Positions 1-8,686 of a DNA stretch of 64,000 bases are shown here, piece by piece (the first letter of the stretch is position 1; each line of letters opens with the position of its first letter). The position numbers and the translations under genes were made by a program. The notes beneath the pieces were generated by a model. It worked only from the letters and a program-made list of their open reading frames with translations, was not told where the DNA came from and did not search any database. Source of the DNA: Aestuariibius insulae. GTDB lineage: Bacteria; Pseudomonadota; Alphaproteobacteria; Rhodobacterales; Rhodobacteraceae. Where the stretch lies: positions 682,001 through 746,000 of the forward strand of contig NZ_JBFONW020000001.1 of the NCBI RefSeq assembly GCF_040783535.2, given 5' to 3'.

Positions 1-96
1 CGGGCTGATCGGTCATAAGGGGGATCCGGATTCTGGGTCAGTCTCTAGTCTAGGCCCCCCGTTGCCTACCGTCCAGATCCGCGCAGCGCCCTGACC

Positions 97-663
97 CTAT
101 TGCGGATCAGAGCCGAAAACGAAGTCGGGCACATGGCGCAGCGGGCTCGAATCGCGTCGCGCCCGGCTCAACGTCCAGGCCCCTTGCAGACCGATCCACA
201 GCGCCTCCGATGATGTCGCCGCCTTAGCGGGAGGGAGACCCAAGCGGACCCCATGGGCTTTCACGGCCTCGATCCAGACATCAAAGATCCGGGCCGCTTC
301 GGTTCGGAAAAGGTCATTCGCCGGGCCTTCGAAGAGCGTCGAGGAGATTGGGCAGCCCAGCCAGTGGCCGGACAGGTCAAACAGCTTGGCCAATTTGAAG
401 CAGAGCGTCGTGGCCCCGTGCCGAAAATCGACCGCCTCTCCAAATGCATCATCTACGATCCGCAGCAGATCAACCGACGCCCAATCGGCCGCTGCGACCG
501 CGAGATCCGCCTTCCCGTTGGGAAAATGATGGTAAAGCGATCCCTTCGGAACACCGGCCGTTTCGAGGATCTCGGTCAGACCCACCCCATGATACCCGCG
601 CTGCTGAAACAATTGCGCAGCGTGAATGATCAGCCGATCGCGAGTGGACAGTGTCGTTGTCAT
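97..663 (-). CDS. TetR/AcrR-family transcriptional regulator (YxaF/LmrA-like)
   Basis: A 188-residue one-component repressor. The N-terminal TetR helix-turn-helix occupies roughly residues 7-60, including the motif GSLYHHFPNGKADL. The C-terminal ligand-binding half contains GCPISSTLFEG, a pattern typical of the YxaF/LmrA branch. The gene is divergent from the alpha/beta hydrolase at 754, and the 90-bp gap between them holds three related 16-bp inverted repeats (681-739). Autorepression and control of the hydrolase are therefore likely. The inducer cannot be read from the sequence. Family assignment is firm; regulation is inferred from layout. Confidence 0.9.
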   Translation of the reverse strand: MTTTLSTRDRLIIHAAQLFQQRGYHGVGLTEILETAGVPKGSLYHHFPNGKADLAVAAADWASVDLLRIVDDAFGEAVDFRHGATTLCFKLAKLFDLSGHWLGCPISSTLFEGPANDLFRTEAARIFDVWIEAVKAHGVRLGLPPAKAATSSEALWIGLQGAWTLSRARRDSSPLRHVPDFVFGSDPQ

Positions 664-680
664 CGCCTCCCCCTACACGA

Positions 681-739
681 GACTAGACCGATTGGTCTAG
701 TCATGCTATTGGACTGAATGGTCTAGACTGATCGGTCCA
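681..739. promoter_or_regulatory. Three TetR operator-like inverted repeats
   Basis: Three related 16-bp sites are seen: TAGACCGATTGGTCTA at 684-699, TGGACTGAATGGTCTA at 710-725 and TAGACTGATCGGTCCA at 724-739. The first is extended by outer pairs to 681-702. All fit the two-fold pattern TrGACyGATyGGTCyA. The second and third sites overlap by two bases. They fill the space between the divergent regulator and hydrolase genes, ending just before the hydrolase ribosome binding site. Binding by the adjacent TetR protein is inferred. Confidence 0.7.
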
Positions 740-753
740 ACGGGAGGGGCGGA

Positions 754-1632
754 ATGACCCGGATGACAACGATTGAGCGTTCTGATGGTGTTGTCGAGAC
801 GACCGAGTTCATCCCCTCCGGGATGAACCGACTGGCAGGGCATCTTTACCGGCCGAGCACTCCTCCTCTTGCGGCCGTCGTGCTGAATGGTGCGACAGGC
901 GTTCCACAACGCTACTACGCCGATTTTGCCCAGTGGCTTGTGACCGATCACCAACTCGCCTGCCTTACCTTCGACTACAGCGACTTCGGCGAATCTGCGG
1001 CCGGACCTGTTCGCGGCTCGCCTGCCACGATGACCCAATGGGGCCTTCACGATCAACAAGCGGCCCGCGATCATTTGAGCGGCCTTTTCCCGACGACACT
1101 CATCTGGGTGATCGGACATTCCCTTGGGGCGATGATGCTCCCGATGCAGCGGGGGCTGGACCGGATTGATCGGATCATTTCGGTCGCAAGCGGCCCCGTC
1201 CATGTGAGCGACCATCCCTGGCCCTATCGCGCGGTGGCCCATGCCTTCTGGTCGGGCCCGACCGCTTTGGCGACCCGCGCGCTGGGCTATATGCCGGGAG
1301 CGCGGATCGGCTTCGGGGCAGATCTTCCCGAAGGCGTCTACCGGCAATGGCGCCGCTGGTGCACAAGCCGGACCTTCTACGCCTGCGAAACCGGGAGGGA
1401 GCTGCCATGGCCGGATCGTCATCGCCCGACATGCCCGCTCAGGGTCGTGGCCGTTACGGACGATCAGATGGTGCCTCCCGCAGCAGTTTGGCGACTGATG
1501 CGCCTCTATCCGGAAACGACCCAATCTCAGAAGACCCTGAACCCGCGGGATTACGACCTTCCCGAGATCGGTCATATCGGCGCGTTTCACAAACGGGCCA
1601 AAGCGTGCTGGCCGGATATTGTCGGCCTCTAG
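754..1632 (+). CDS. Alpha/beta hydrolase, probable TetR-controlled
   Basis: A 292-residue alpha/beta-hydrolase-fold protein without signal peptide. The nucleophile elbow GHSLGA places the catalytic serine at residue 123. A late acidic patch (VTDDQMVPP) and a late histidine (EIGHIGAF) are in the expected positions for the other triad members. The start at 754 follows a strong GGGAGGGG ribosome binding site; an ATG four codons later is an alternative. It is divergent from the TetR gene and shares its operators, which suggests an inducible hydrolase for an unidentified ester, lipid or xenobiotic. The substrate is unknown. Confidence 0.85.
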   Translation: MTRMTTIERSDGVVETTEFIPSGMNRLAGHLYRPSTPPLAAVVLNGATGVPQRYYADFAQWLVTDHQLACLTFDYSDFGESAAGPVRGSPATMTQWGLHDQQAARDHLSGLFPTTLIWVIGHSLGAMMLPMQRGLDRIDRIISVASGPVHVSDHPWPYRAVAHAFWSGPTALATRALGYMPGARIGFGADLPEGVYRQWRRWCTSRTFYACETGRELPWPDRHRPTCPLRVVAVTDDQMVPPAAVWRLMRLYPETTQSQKTLNPRDYDLPEIGHIGAFHKRAKACWPDIVGL

Positions 1633-1658
1633 CTAACGATCAAGACATCGGGGAAAAA

Positions 1659-1757
1659 GGTGAGAGGCTGATAACGACCCAAGCGGGGCTCGTTACGGCT
1701 GCTTCCTTCCGGATCTGACCGGGTTGGCGAGGCGCCTGCCCGCACCAACCTCTCACC
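1659..1757 (-). ncRNA. ffs: Small signal recognition particle RNA (4.5S-type)
   Basis: On the minus strand the region contains the SRP RNA domain IV hallmark: a GGTCAG strand, then the GGAAGGAAGCAGCC strand of the symmetric loop bound by Ffh. The ends GGTGAGAGG and CCTCTCACC pair to close a roughly 99-nt rod. The closing helix is followed on the minus strand by five T residues (1654-1658), so the RNA's own helix may serve in termination. A sigma70-like promoter sits just upstream. The exact 5' end may differ by a few bases. The RNA targets membrane proteins with Ffh. Confidence 0.93.
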
Positions 1758-1761
1758 GCGC

Positions 1762-1790
1762 TATTTAGGGCAGATGCATCCGTTCCGCAA
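1762..1790 (-). promoter_or_regulatory. Promoter of the SRP RNA
   Basis: On the minus strand a TTGCGG -35 element (1785-1790) and a TAAATA -10 element (1762-1767) are separated by 17 bp. The expected start point lies at the 5' end of the SRP RNA near 1757. The promoter lies immediately after the stop codon of the upstream nucleotidase gene. Confidence 0.6.
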
Positions 1791-1797
1791 GCAGCGG

Positions 1798-3825
1798 TCA
1801 AAGCCTAAGACGAAAGCGCGCGAACCCCTCTTCGGTATTGCCAAGATCCTCTCCCGGCATCGGCATGTCTTGCAGATAGTCCCGTGCCGCCGGAGAGGTT
1901 TCGAAGATCACCGAAACGCCGCCAAGATCGGTGAAGGTAAAAACCGGATCGGGCTCTGGATCCAGCGTCCCTTCCGCCTCCACATAAGCCGCGAGCGCAT
2001 CCCGGTTGGTCATCAGCGTCTCCACCAGTACCTCGGCCTCCTCGACACCGGGAAAGCTGCCGCCGCCCGTGGCGCGATAGTTGTTCGTCGCAAGCGCGAA
2101 ACGGTCTGCATCGCGGACGGGCCGGCCTGCATATCGAAGGTGCCGCACCCGCCGGCTCTCGGGCGCCCTAAGCCGCCCGTCCACATCGTAGCGTGCTGGC
2201 TGGGACAGATCGATCTCGTAGGTCAGGCCATCCATGACATCGAAATTAAAGGACGGATATTCCGCGTCATAAAGAGGCTGATCCTCGAGATGCGGATGGA
2301 TCTGGTGAAAGGCCCCCGCGCTGTGTTCAAGCCATTTTCTCAGGACCGCGCCACTCACGCCGAGCACCGTCATCGTGTTCGGGAAGATATACAGATCCGA
2401 AAGGCCCCGCAGGGTGATCGGACCTTCGGGAACCAGCGTATAGAAATCCGGCCCGCCGCGCCCGCCAGACTTCGCGGGAGCTGTCGCACAAAGAAGCGGG
2501 AGCGCGCCGCCGCTTTGGCGTTCAAGCAGCCGGGACACTTGCTTGACCTCCGCATCGGCAACGACCTTCAGTGCGCGATCCATACCAAGCAGCGTGAAGA
2601 ACGAATGCAGAGGTTTCTGTGTCCGTCCGACCGGACGGCGCATCTCGGTCAGGGTTCTGTCATGCGCGGACGCAACCGACGCCTCCACATCAGGCATCGA
2701 TTTGACCAGCGCGTGCACATTGCCGTTATGGTCCCGTCTCGCGATCGGTCTGGCCTCCCCCCGACCCGCGACAACGATCCAGCCGAACTGGGTCCGTCTG
2801 AGCTCCAGATCGATCACGGCCATATGAGAGCCCCAGAAACCGGCCTCAACCACGGGCGTGCCGCGGATCGTTCCCGTCACAGGATGGGCGCCATCGACCA
2901 GAACGCCGTCTTCGGCAGGGAAGACACGATGGGTATGGCCCGCCAGAACCGCGTCGATCCCCTGCAACTCCGCCACCGCGACTGATGCGTTTTCATCGCC
3001 CGGTTCATAGGACTTGTTCGAAAGCCCCGAATGGCTCAGCGCAATGACAATATCCGCGCCCCGCCGCCGCAACGCGCGCGCTTCGATCTCTGCGGTCTCC
3101 CGGATCCCAGACGTGGTGACCCGGCCCAGCAGATGGCGCCGGTCCCAATGAATGATCTGCGGCGGCAGCAGGCCGACGACCCCGATCTTGATGGGAAAGC
3201 TCAGGCCTTCCCCGGTCTTCAGGCGTCGCTCGATAATGACCTGACGGCGCACTAAGGGGTGCCCGTCCGGTTCGGGCCAGATCGATCGCACTCCGACCGG
3301 ATGAATGTTCGAGCAGACGATTGGAAACTCGGCATCCTCCAAGGCCTGACTCAGCGTCTCAAGACCGTAGTTGAACTCGTGATTCCCAAGAGCGACGGCG
3401 TCATAGCCCAACTCGTTCATCGCCGCGATCACCGGATGAGGCGCGTTGATCTGCTGCCGGGCATGCAGGTCCGACATGGCGGTGCCGTTCAGGAAGTCGC
3501 CATTGTCGAACAGAACAGAAACCGGAACCTCTTGCCTGGCCTCGTCAATCAGCCGCGCTGTTCTGGCAAGGCCGACCTTATGGGACGGACGATCCCCCAG
3601 ATAGTCATAGGCCATGACATGGCCATGCAAATCGGTCGTTCCCAGGATCCGAAGGCTCGCATGGCCGGGACGAACGGGGAAGGGAGGTCCATGATCCGTC
3701 AAAGCTGCGTCGAGGCTCCAAACCTGCGAAGAAGATGCGAGACCGTGACCCTGCCCAATCACGGGACTGTCTTCAACAGCGAACAGGTCGAAGATGAACA
3801 TGACAGCTGAATTCAGGCATGACAT
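1798..3825 (-). CDS. 2',3'-cyclic-nucleotide 2'-phosphodiesterase/3'-nucleotidase family protein
   Basis: A 675-residue CpdB/5'-nucleotidase family enzyme. The N-terminal calcineurin-like phosphoesterase domain shows the metal-binding motifs DLHGH (residues 65-69), DNGDF (107-111), GNHEF (147-151) and a later GHTH. The C-terminal 5'-nucleotidase substrate-binding domain follows. Unlike enterobacterial CpdB, no clear signal peptide is visible: the first 55 residues are a non-hydrophobic extension, and an internal ATG nine codons in is also possible. The cellular location is therefore uncertain. It would hydrolyse 2',3'-cyclic nucleotides and 3'-nucleotides. It is divergent from nudC, another nucleotide-metabolism gene. 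Confidence 0.85.
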   Translation of the reverse strand: MSCLNSAVMFIFDLFAVEDSPVIGQGHGLASSSQVWSLDAALTDHGPPFPVRPGHASLRILGTTDLHGHVMAYDYLGDRPSHKVGLARTARLIDEARQEVPVSVLFDNGDFLNGTAMSDLHARQQINAPHPVIAAMNELGYDAVALGNHEFNYGLETLSQALEDAEFPIVCSNIHPVGVRSIWPEPDGHPLVRRQVIIERRLKTGEGLSFPIKIGVVGLLPPQIIHWDRRHLLGRVTTSGIRETAEIEARALRRRGADIVIALSHSGLSNKSYEPGDENASVAVAELQGIDAVLAGHTHRVFPAEDGVLVDGAHPVTGTIRGTPVVEAGFWGSHMAVIDLELRRTQFGWIVVAGRGEARPIARRDHNGNVHALVKSMPDVEASVASAHDRTLTEMRRPVGRTQKPLHSFFTLLGMDRALKVVADAEVKQVSRLLERQSGGALPLLCATAPAKSGGRGGPDFYTLVPEGPITLRGLSDLYIFPNTMTVLGVSGAVLRKWLEHSAGAFHQIHPHLEDQPLYDAEYPSFNFDVMDGLTYEIDLSQPARYDVDGRLRAPESRRVRHLRYAGRPVRDADRFALATNNYRATGGGSFPGVEEAEVLVETLMTNRDALAAYVEAEGTLDPEPDPVFTFTDLGGVSVIFETSPAARDYLQDMPMPGEDLGNTEEGFARFRLRL

Positions 3826-3858
3826 GCGTCAAAGCAGCCGAATGCAAGGAACGACAGG

Positions 3859-4809
3859 ATGAAGATCGCAGAACAGGTCACGTTCGGAGGGTCGGGTTGG
3901 GATCGCGCGGCCACAGCGCGGGCTGACGCCGCGGCGTTGCGTAACCGGGACGACGCCGTCGCGATTCCATTCTCGCACAAAAAGCCACTTCTCGACGGGG
4001 CGGGCCGACTGCACCGCCTTCCCGCCAGGCACGACAGGTTACAGGAAGACCTGCTTTGGATCCTGCTTGGACAGGACGGCTCCACGCCGACCTTTGCTGT
4101 CGATGTCAGTCATTGGATCCCGGAAGAAGGAGAGCCGGAGATCTCCCCCGAATTCTTCGACCGAAGCGAACAACGCTTTCCTTTTCTGCCCCCGAATTGC
4201 GGCTTTGCCGATCTTCGGATGGTCATGACGCAGCTTGATCGACGCGACGCCGAACTTGCGGCGACGGGAAAGGCGCTGATCGAGTGGCACGAAAGCCACG
4301 GCTTTTGCGCCAACTGCGGCGCCCGATCCACACCCGCCGATGGTGGATGGCAGCGGGTTTGCCCGGCTTGCAAGCGGCGCCACTTCCCGCGCACCGACCC
4401 GGTTGTCATCATGCTGGTCACCCATGGAAACGACGTTCTTGTCGGCCGGTCTCCCGGCTGGCCGGAGGGCATGTATTCCCTGCTCGCGGGATTTGTCGAA
4501 CCGGGCGAGACGATCGAGGCCGCCGTCAGGCGCGAGACGATCGAGGAGGCGGGCATCGAGATCGGACAGGTCTCCTACCTCGCCAGCCAGCCCTGGCCCT
4601 TTCCTGCGTCGCTCATGGTTGGCTGCCACGCCAAAGCGCTCACCCGCGAGATCACGCTCGACCCGGTCGAATTGGAAGATGCCCGATGGGTCAGCCGGGA
4701 AGAGATGATGGACGTCTTCGCTGGAACCCACCCTGAGCTTCTAGGCGCCCGGCCCGGCGCGATCGCGCATTTCATCTTGCGGAACTGGCTTGCGGATCGG
4801 CTCGATTGA
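3859..4809 (+). CDS. nudC: NAD(+)/NADH diphosphatase, Nudix family
   Basis: A 316-residue NudC. The zinc ribbon is formed by Cys150, Cys153, Cys168 and Cys171. The Nudix box (GX5EX7REUXEEXGU) spans residues 211-233 with REtIEEAG intact. The NudC signature SQPWPFP follows at 243-249. The enzyme cleaves NADH or NAD+ to NMN(H) and AMP and, in E. coli, also decaps NAD-capped RNA. The start follows AAGGA eight bases upstream. It is divergent from the nucleotidase gene, so both act in nucleotide salvage. Confidence 0.95.
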   Translation: MKIAEQVTFGGSGWDRAATARADAAALRNRDDAVAIPFSHKKPLLDGAGRLHRLPARHDRLQEDLLWILLGQDGSTPTFAVDVSHWIPEEGEPEISPEFFDRSEQRFPFLPPNCGFADLRMVMTQLDRRDAELAATGKALIEWHESHGFCANCGARSTPADGGWQRVCPACKRRHFPRTDPVVIMLVTHGNDVLVGRSPGWPEGMYSLLAGFVEPGETIEAAVRRETIEEAGIEIGQVSYLASQPWPFPASLMVGCHAKALTREITLDPVELEDARWVSREEMMDVFAGTHPELLGARPGAIAHFILRNWLADRLD

Positions 4810-4857
4810 CGCGAAGAACAGGTCGGGGAGTGGCACGCGGCAGCAAGATGGTGGCCC

Positions 4858-5319
4858 ATGAAGTTTCATGCCAAGGAAGATATCTCCCTGCCCCGGCAGA
4901 TTGTTTTCGATCATGTCAGCGATTTCGAACGGCTCGAAAAACGGGCGATGCGCCGTGATATCGAGGTCAAGCGCACGAGCGGTCAAGGTCCGCTCGATGT
5001 CGGGACCGCCTGGCGGCTCAAGTTCCAGTTTCGCGGTCGAAGCCGGAAAGCCATGTCGGAAATCGTTCGCTTCGACGCGCCTGAAATCGTTGAAATCGAA
5101 ACAGAGACTTCCGGGATCGATCTCAGAACGCAGGTGGATCTGATCGCACTTTCCCCGACCCGGACCCGTCTTGCCCTGTCGTTCGACATGACAGCCCGAA
5201 CGCTGTCTGCCCGGCTTCTTGTGCAGTCGCTCAAGCTGGCGAAGGGCTCGATCGAAGCGAAGCTATCCGAACGTCTGGAGGAATATGGCCGCGAGCTCGA
5301 ATCCCGGGCATCCGCATAG
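4858..5319 (+). CDS. SRPBCC-family protein
   Basis: A 153-residue protein with the length and beta-rich pattern of the START/SRPBCC fold (KFHAKEDISLPRQIVFDHVSDFERLE at the N-terminus is typical of a polyketide cyclase-like member). It starts 48 bp after nudC in the same direction. No catalytic motif is evident; members of this fold bind hydrophobic ligands. Fold assignment is from sequence pattern only, and the function is unknown. Confidence 0.75.
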   Translation: MKFHAKEDISLPRQIVFDHVSDFERLEKRAMRRDIEVKRTSGQGPLDVGTAWRLKFQFRGRSRKAMSEIVRFDAPEIVEIETETSGIDLRTQVDLIALSPTRTRLALSFDMTARTLSARLLVQSLKLAKGSIEAKLSERLEEYGRELESRASA

Positions 5320-5357
5320 TCTCTCGATCCATGATATTGAACAGAAAGGAATTCCCG

Positions 5358-5573
5358 ATGCAGGCTCTTAAATCTCTTTCCCTCATCGCACTGTGCGGAA
5401 CCCTGGCCGGATGCGGTGCCACGCGGGATCTTATCATTCCGCCGACCGATCAGGAAATCGCGCAGGAGCGATGCAAGGACCTCGGCTTGACCGAGACATC
5501 CTTCGGTTTCGAGCCGTGTGTTCAAGGCGCTTTGGAAGACATCGAACGGGAGCGCCGTATCGCGGCGGGCTGA
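5358..5573 (+). CDS. Small lipoprotein
   Basis: A 71-residue lipoprotein. MQALKSLSLIALCGTLAGC gives a short signal peptide ending in the lipobox LAGC, with the acylated cysteine at residue 19. The start at 5358 is preferred over an upstream in-frame codon because AAAGGA lies eight bases before it and the signal peptide begins there. The mature part carries two further cysteines, near CKDLGL and EPCVQG, that could pair. It is convergent with allA, whose stop is four bases away. Function unknown. Confidence 0.7.
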   Translation: MQALKSLSLIALCGTLAGCGATRDLIIPPTDQEIAQERCKDLGLTETSFGFEPCVQGALEDIERERRIAAG

Positions 5574-5577
5574 ACGC

Positions 5578-6045
5578 TCAGCCGATGATGAGCGGCGGAT
5601 CCAAGACGTATTCCTCAAGATTGGGCCCGTCGCCGATCCGATCGACAACTGCAAAGAGCCCCGATCCCGCCAGTGGCGTTAGAACCCCGTGCCACGTGTT
5701 TCGCAGATAAGAGACACCCTGACGACCATCGGTAAGAAAGGCCCGGGGCCGAACCGGGCGTCCCCCTTCGTCTTCGGCGACGATGACCAGAAACGGATCG
5801 TCCGTCATCGGAACAAAGCTCTGGCTGCCTTGCGGATGCCGTTCCAGCAGATTGCAGCGGTAGGGCAGGGCGCGCGGCGCCGCCTGAAACAGACTGATCC
5901 CGAAGCGCCCCCCATCCAGATCCAGCCGCGCCCTGTCAGTGTACCTGTCGCAGAACCCCTCGTTGATCTTGAAGGACGGCCCTGACGCCTCCAACACGTC
6001 TCCGAACGGCGCAAAGGCCTCTGCAGAAAGCGGCTCGGGCGTCAT
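5578..6045 (-). CDS. allA: Ureidoglycolate lyase
   Basis: A 155-residue AllA-family cupin protein. The sequence runs from EAFAPFGDVLEA through ERHPQGSQSFVPM to RNTWHGVLTPL, which is the usual AllA arrangement. It splits ureidoglycolate to glyoxylate and urea, the last step of allantoin degradation. Its start overlaps the stop of the upstream aminohydrolase gene by four bases, so the pair is translationally coupled within the purine operon. Confidence 0.93.
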   Translation of the reverse strand: MTPEPLSAEAFAPFGDVLEASGPSFKINEGFCDRYTDRARLDLDGGRFGISLFQAAPRALPYRCNLLERHPQGSQSFVPMTDDPFLVIVAEDEGGRPVRPRAFLTDGRQGVSYLRNTWHGVLTPLAGSGLFAVVDRIGDGPNLEEYVLDPPLIIG

Positions 6046-6866
6046 AGGCTTAGCTTCGGATGCCGGTTCACGTCTTTATAAAGCAGATAGCGAAATGGCT
6101 CGGTCCCGGTCGCGCAACAGGCCTGAGGGCAGAAGGCACGCAGCCACAGAAAATCCCCTTCCTGCACCTCGACCCATTGCTCGTTCAGATAATAAACCCC
6201 GCGTCCCTGAAGAATGTAGATCCCATGCTCCATCACATGGGTTTCAGCAAAGGGGATCGTCGCACCGGGATAGAAGGTCACGACATTCACATGCATGTCG
6301 TGCCGAAGATCACCCGGATCGACGAACCGCGTCGTGGACCAGGCATTGTCCGTGCCGCGAATGGGCTCCGGCTCGACATCGTCGTCATGCGCGATCACCA
6401 GATCCGGCGGCTCAAGTCCGGGAACGGGTTCATAGCGCTTGCGGAACCACATCAGGTTGGTCCGGTCCGTATGGGTGTTGAGTAGCTGCCATTTCAGCCC
6501 CGGCGGAATATAGGCAAAACTGCCGGGCACCAGGTTATACGTCGTCTCCTCATCGATGATCAGATCGACCGTGCCGCGCAGAACGAACAGGACGGCCTGT
6601 GCCTCTGGATCGGGCTCTGGCTTGTCGCCCCGGCCGCCCGGCATCAGCTCGACTATGTATTGCGCAAAGGTTTCGGCAAAGCCCGACAGCGGACGAGCCA
6701 GAATCCAGACGCGGCTGCCGGTCCAACCGGGCACGAAGCTCGACACGATATCAGACATCACCCCGCGCGGAATGACGGCATAGGCGGTGGTAAAGCGCGC
6801 CCGGTCATGCGCGCGCGTCCGCGGGTCCGGCAGACCTCCGCGCGGGGAATAGTAGGTGCGGGTCAT
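6042..6866 (-). CDS. allE: (S)-ureidoglycine aminohydrolase (YlbA/AllE family)
   Basis: A 274-residue bicupin protein. The N-terminal part (RTYYSPRGGLP, PGSFAYIPPGLKWQ) and the C-terminal metal-binding cupin (HVMEHGIYILQGRGVYYLN) match the UGHY/YlbA family. It converts ureidoglycine to ureidoglycolate and ammonia. Databases sometimes carry the older name allantoicase/ureidoglycine aminohydrolase. It overlaps the upstream puuE-uraD gene and the downstream allA gene by four bases each, forming a tight three-gene unit. Confidence 0.9.
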   Translation of the reverse strand: MTRTYYSPRGGLPDPRTRAHDRARFTTAYAVIPRGVMSDIVSSFVPGWTGSRVWILARPLSGFAETFAQYIVELMPGGRGDKPEPDPEAQAVLFVLRGTVDLIIDEETTYNLVPGSFAYIPPGLKWQLLNTHTDRTNLMWFRKRYEPVPGLEPPDLVIAHDDDVEPEPIRGTDNAWSTTRFVDPGDLRHDMHVNVVTFYPGATIPFAETHVMEHGIYILQGRGVYYLNEQWVEVQEGDFLWLRAFCPQACCATGTEPFRYLLYKDVNRHPKLSL

Positions 6867-8272
6867 GGCAGATGATCCCTCAGGCGAAATTCGGCGATCC
6901 GTTCAACTTGACGGGCCGCCTCGGCAATCTCGGTTGGCGTGTCGTGATCGATCCGCCGCTCAAAGGCTTTCAGGATCCCGGCTTTGTCATGGTCGCGCAC
7001 GGCGATGATAAACGGGATGCCATGCTTCTTGGTATAGGCGTCATTCAGATCCGTGAACCGCGCCCGCTCCTCGTCGGTCAAGGCATCAAGCCCGGCGCTC
7101 GCCTGCTCTGACTTGCTCTGCGATGTCAGCCGGTCCGCCGCCGCGAGTTTCCCGGCAAGGTCGGGATGCGCCTTCAGAACCTCTAGCCGCTTCTCCGCTG
7201 CTGCGCTGCGAAACACCCGAGCCATGGCGCTGTGAAGACCGATGGCCGTGTCATGCGCCGGGCCGAGCTCAGACTGAAACGTACGGTCCGCGATCCAAGG
7301 CGAATGCTCAAACACCCCGCCGAACCGCTCGACAAAGGTCTTGCGATCAAGCTGGCTTGGGCGCTCGCGCGGCTCGGGCGGATGGGTGTCGATCCAGTGC
7401 TGCGCGATCTGCGCGCGCGTGGCGAACCAGACGCCCTCATGGCTCTTTGCATGGTCCAGAAACCGGCGCAGCGCGGCGATGCGGCCCGGACGGCCGACAA
7501 GGCGGCAATGAAGCCCGACCGACATCATCTTCGGCGCGCCCTCCACTCCTTCGGCATAAAGCGTATCGAAGCTGTCCCGAAGATATGCTTCGAATTGATC
7601 GCCCGCATTGAACCCCTGCGGCGTCGCAAATCGCATGTCGTTGGCATCGAGCGTATAGGGCACGACAAGCTGATCTCGCTCGCCGTAGCGGACCCAATAG
7701 GGCAGGTCATCCGCGTAGCTGTCGGCGGAATAGAGAAATCCGCCCTCCTCGGCGACGAGCCGTTCGGTATTCTCCGAACAGCGGCCCGTATACCAACCCC
7801 TTGGCCTCTTCCCGGTGACCTCGGTATGCAGCCGGATTGCCTCCTCCATCTGCGCCCGCTCCTCGGCCTCCGGCATGTCCTTGTGTTCGATCCATTTCAA
7901 CCCGTGAGAGGCGATCTCCCAATCCACCTCCTGCATGGCACGCACCTGTGCGGGCGCGCGCGCCAGCGCAGTCGCCACCCCGTAAACGGTGATCGGCAGA
8001 TCCCTGAGCAAACGGTGCAGGCGCCAGAAACCGGCTCTGGCGCCATAATCGTAGATCGATTCCATGTTCCAGTGCCGCTGGCCCGGCCAGGCCTGCGCGC
8101 CCACGATCTCGGACAGGAACGCTTCCGACGCCGGATCGCCGTGCAGCACCGAATTCTCGCCGCCTTCCTCGTAGTTCAGGACGATCTGAACCGCGATCCG
8201 CGCCCCGCCCGGCCATTTGGGATCCGGCGGCGTTTCGCCGTGTCCATGGAAATCGCGGGGGTATCGGTGCAT
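6863..8272 (-). CDS. puuE: Allantoinase PuuE fused to OHCU decarboxylase UraD
   Basis: A 469-residue two-domain protein. Residues 1 to about 300 form a polysaccharide-deacetylase-like PuuE allantoinase (RYPRDFHGHGETPPDPKWP; HWNMESIYDYG; SHGLKWIEH). Residues 309-469 form an OHCU decarboxylase with HPDLAGK at 369-375 and the SKSEQASAGLD motif. The C-terminal domain makes S-allantoin from OHCU and the N-terminal domain opens it to allantoate, so the fusion joins consecutive steps. It is the first gene of the three-gene minus-strand unit and is divergent from uraH. Confidence 0.93.
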   Translation of the reverse strand: MHRYPRDFHGHGETPPDPKWPGGARIAVQIVLNYEEGGENSVLHGDPASEAFLSEIVGAQAWPGQRHWNMESIYDYGARAGFWRLHRLLRDLPITVYGVATALARAPAQVRAMQEVDWEIASHGLKWIEHKDMPEAEERAQMEEAIRLHTEVTGKRPRGWYTGRCSENTERLVAEEGGFLYSADSYADDLPYWVRYGERDQLVVPYTLDANDMRFATPQGFNAGDQFEAYLRDSFDTLYAEGVEGAPKMMSVGLHCRLVGRPGRIAALRRFLDHAKSHEGVWFATRAQIAQHWIDTHPPEPRERPSQLDRKTFVERFGGVFEHSPWIADRTFQSELGPAHDTAIGLHSAMARVFRSAAAEKRLEVLKAHPDLAGKLAAADRLTSQSKSEQASAGLDALTDEERARFTDLNDAYTKKHGIPFIIAVRDHDKAGILKAFERRIDHDTPTEIAEAARQVERIAEFRLRDHLP

Positions 8273-8339
8273 TGCAGGTCCTTTCGCCCCTTGATTGCCC
8301 GCCCGCGGCAGGATTGAAAAGGGCAGAGAGGAGTTTGCG

Positions 8340-8675
8340 ATGTCCGACGGCTACCTGACAACCCACGTGCTCGATACGGCCAGGGGGCGACCTGCTGCCA
8401 GGATGACGCTGGTTCTTTACCACATCGTCAATGACACAAGGGCCGAATTGGCGCGAACCGTGACGAATGCGGACGGGCGCACCGATGGCCCGATCCTCCC
8501 TGAAAGCAGCTTTCAGACAGGAACCTACGAATTGGTCTTCCACGTCGGAGACTGGCTGGGCGAGGCGGCGTTCCTGGACAAGGTCCCGATCCGCTTCGTC
8601 ATGTCCGAAGAGGCGCACTATCATGTGCCGCTCCTCGTCTCTCCCTTTGGATATTCGACCTATCGCGGCAGCTAG
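8340..8675 (+). CDS. uraH: 5-hydroxyisourate hydrolase (transthyretin-like)
   Basis: A 111-residue transthyretin-related HIU hydrolase. The N-terminal LTTHVLDTARGRPA and the C-terminal YRGS signature are intact, as is the central RTDGP motif. It hydrolyses the PuuD product 5-hydroxyisourate to OHCU, the substrate of the UraD domain encoded divergently. The start at 8340 follows AGAGGAG; a longer in-frame reading upstream lacks homology. There is no signal peptide, as expected for a cytoplasmic enzyme. Confidence 0.95.
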   Translation: MSDGYLTTHVLDTARGRPAARMTLVLYHIVNDTRAELARTVTNADGRTDGPILPESSFQTGTYELVFHVGDWLGEAAFLDKVPIRFVMSEEAHYHVPLLVSPFGYSTYRGS

Positions 8676-8686
8676 GGTCTAGGCCC

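Noticed and set aside
1774..2985. Plus-strand open frame of 403 codons
   Set aside because: Antisense to the nucleotidase gene, whose metal motifs are intact.
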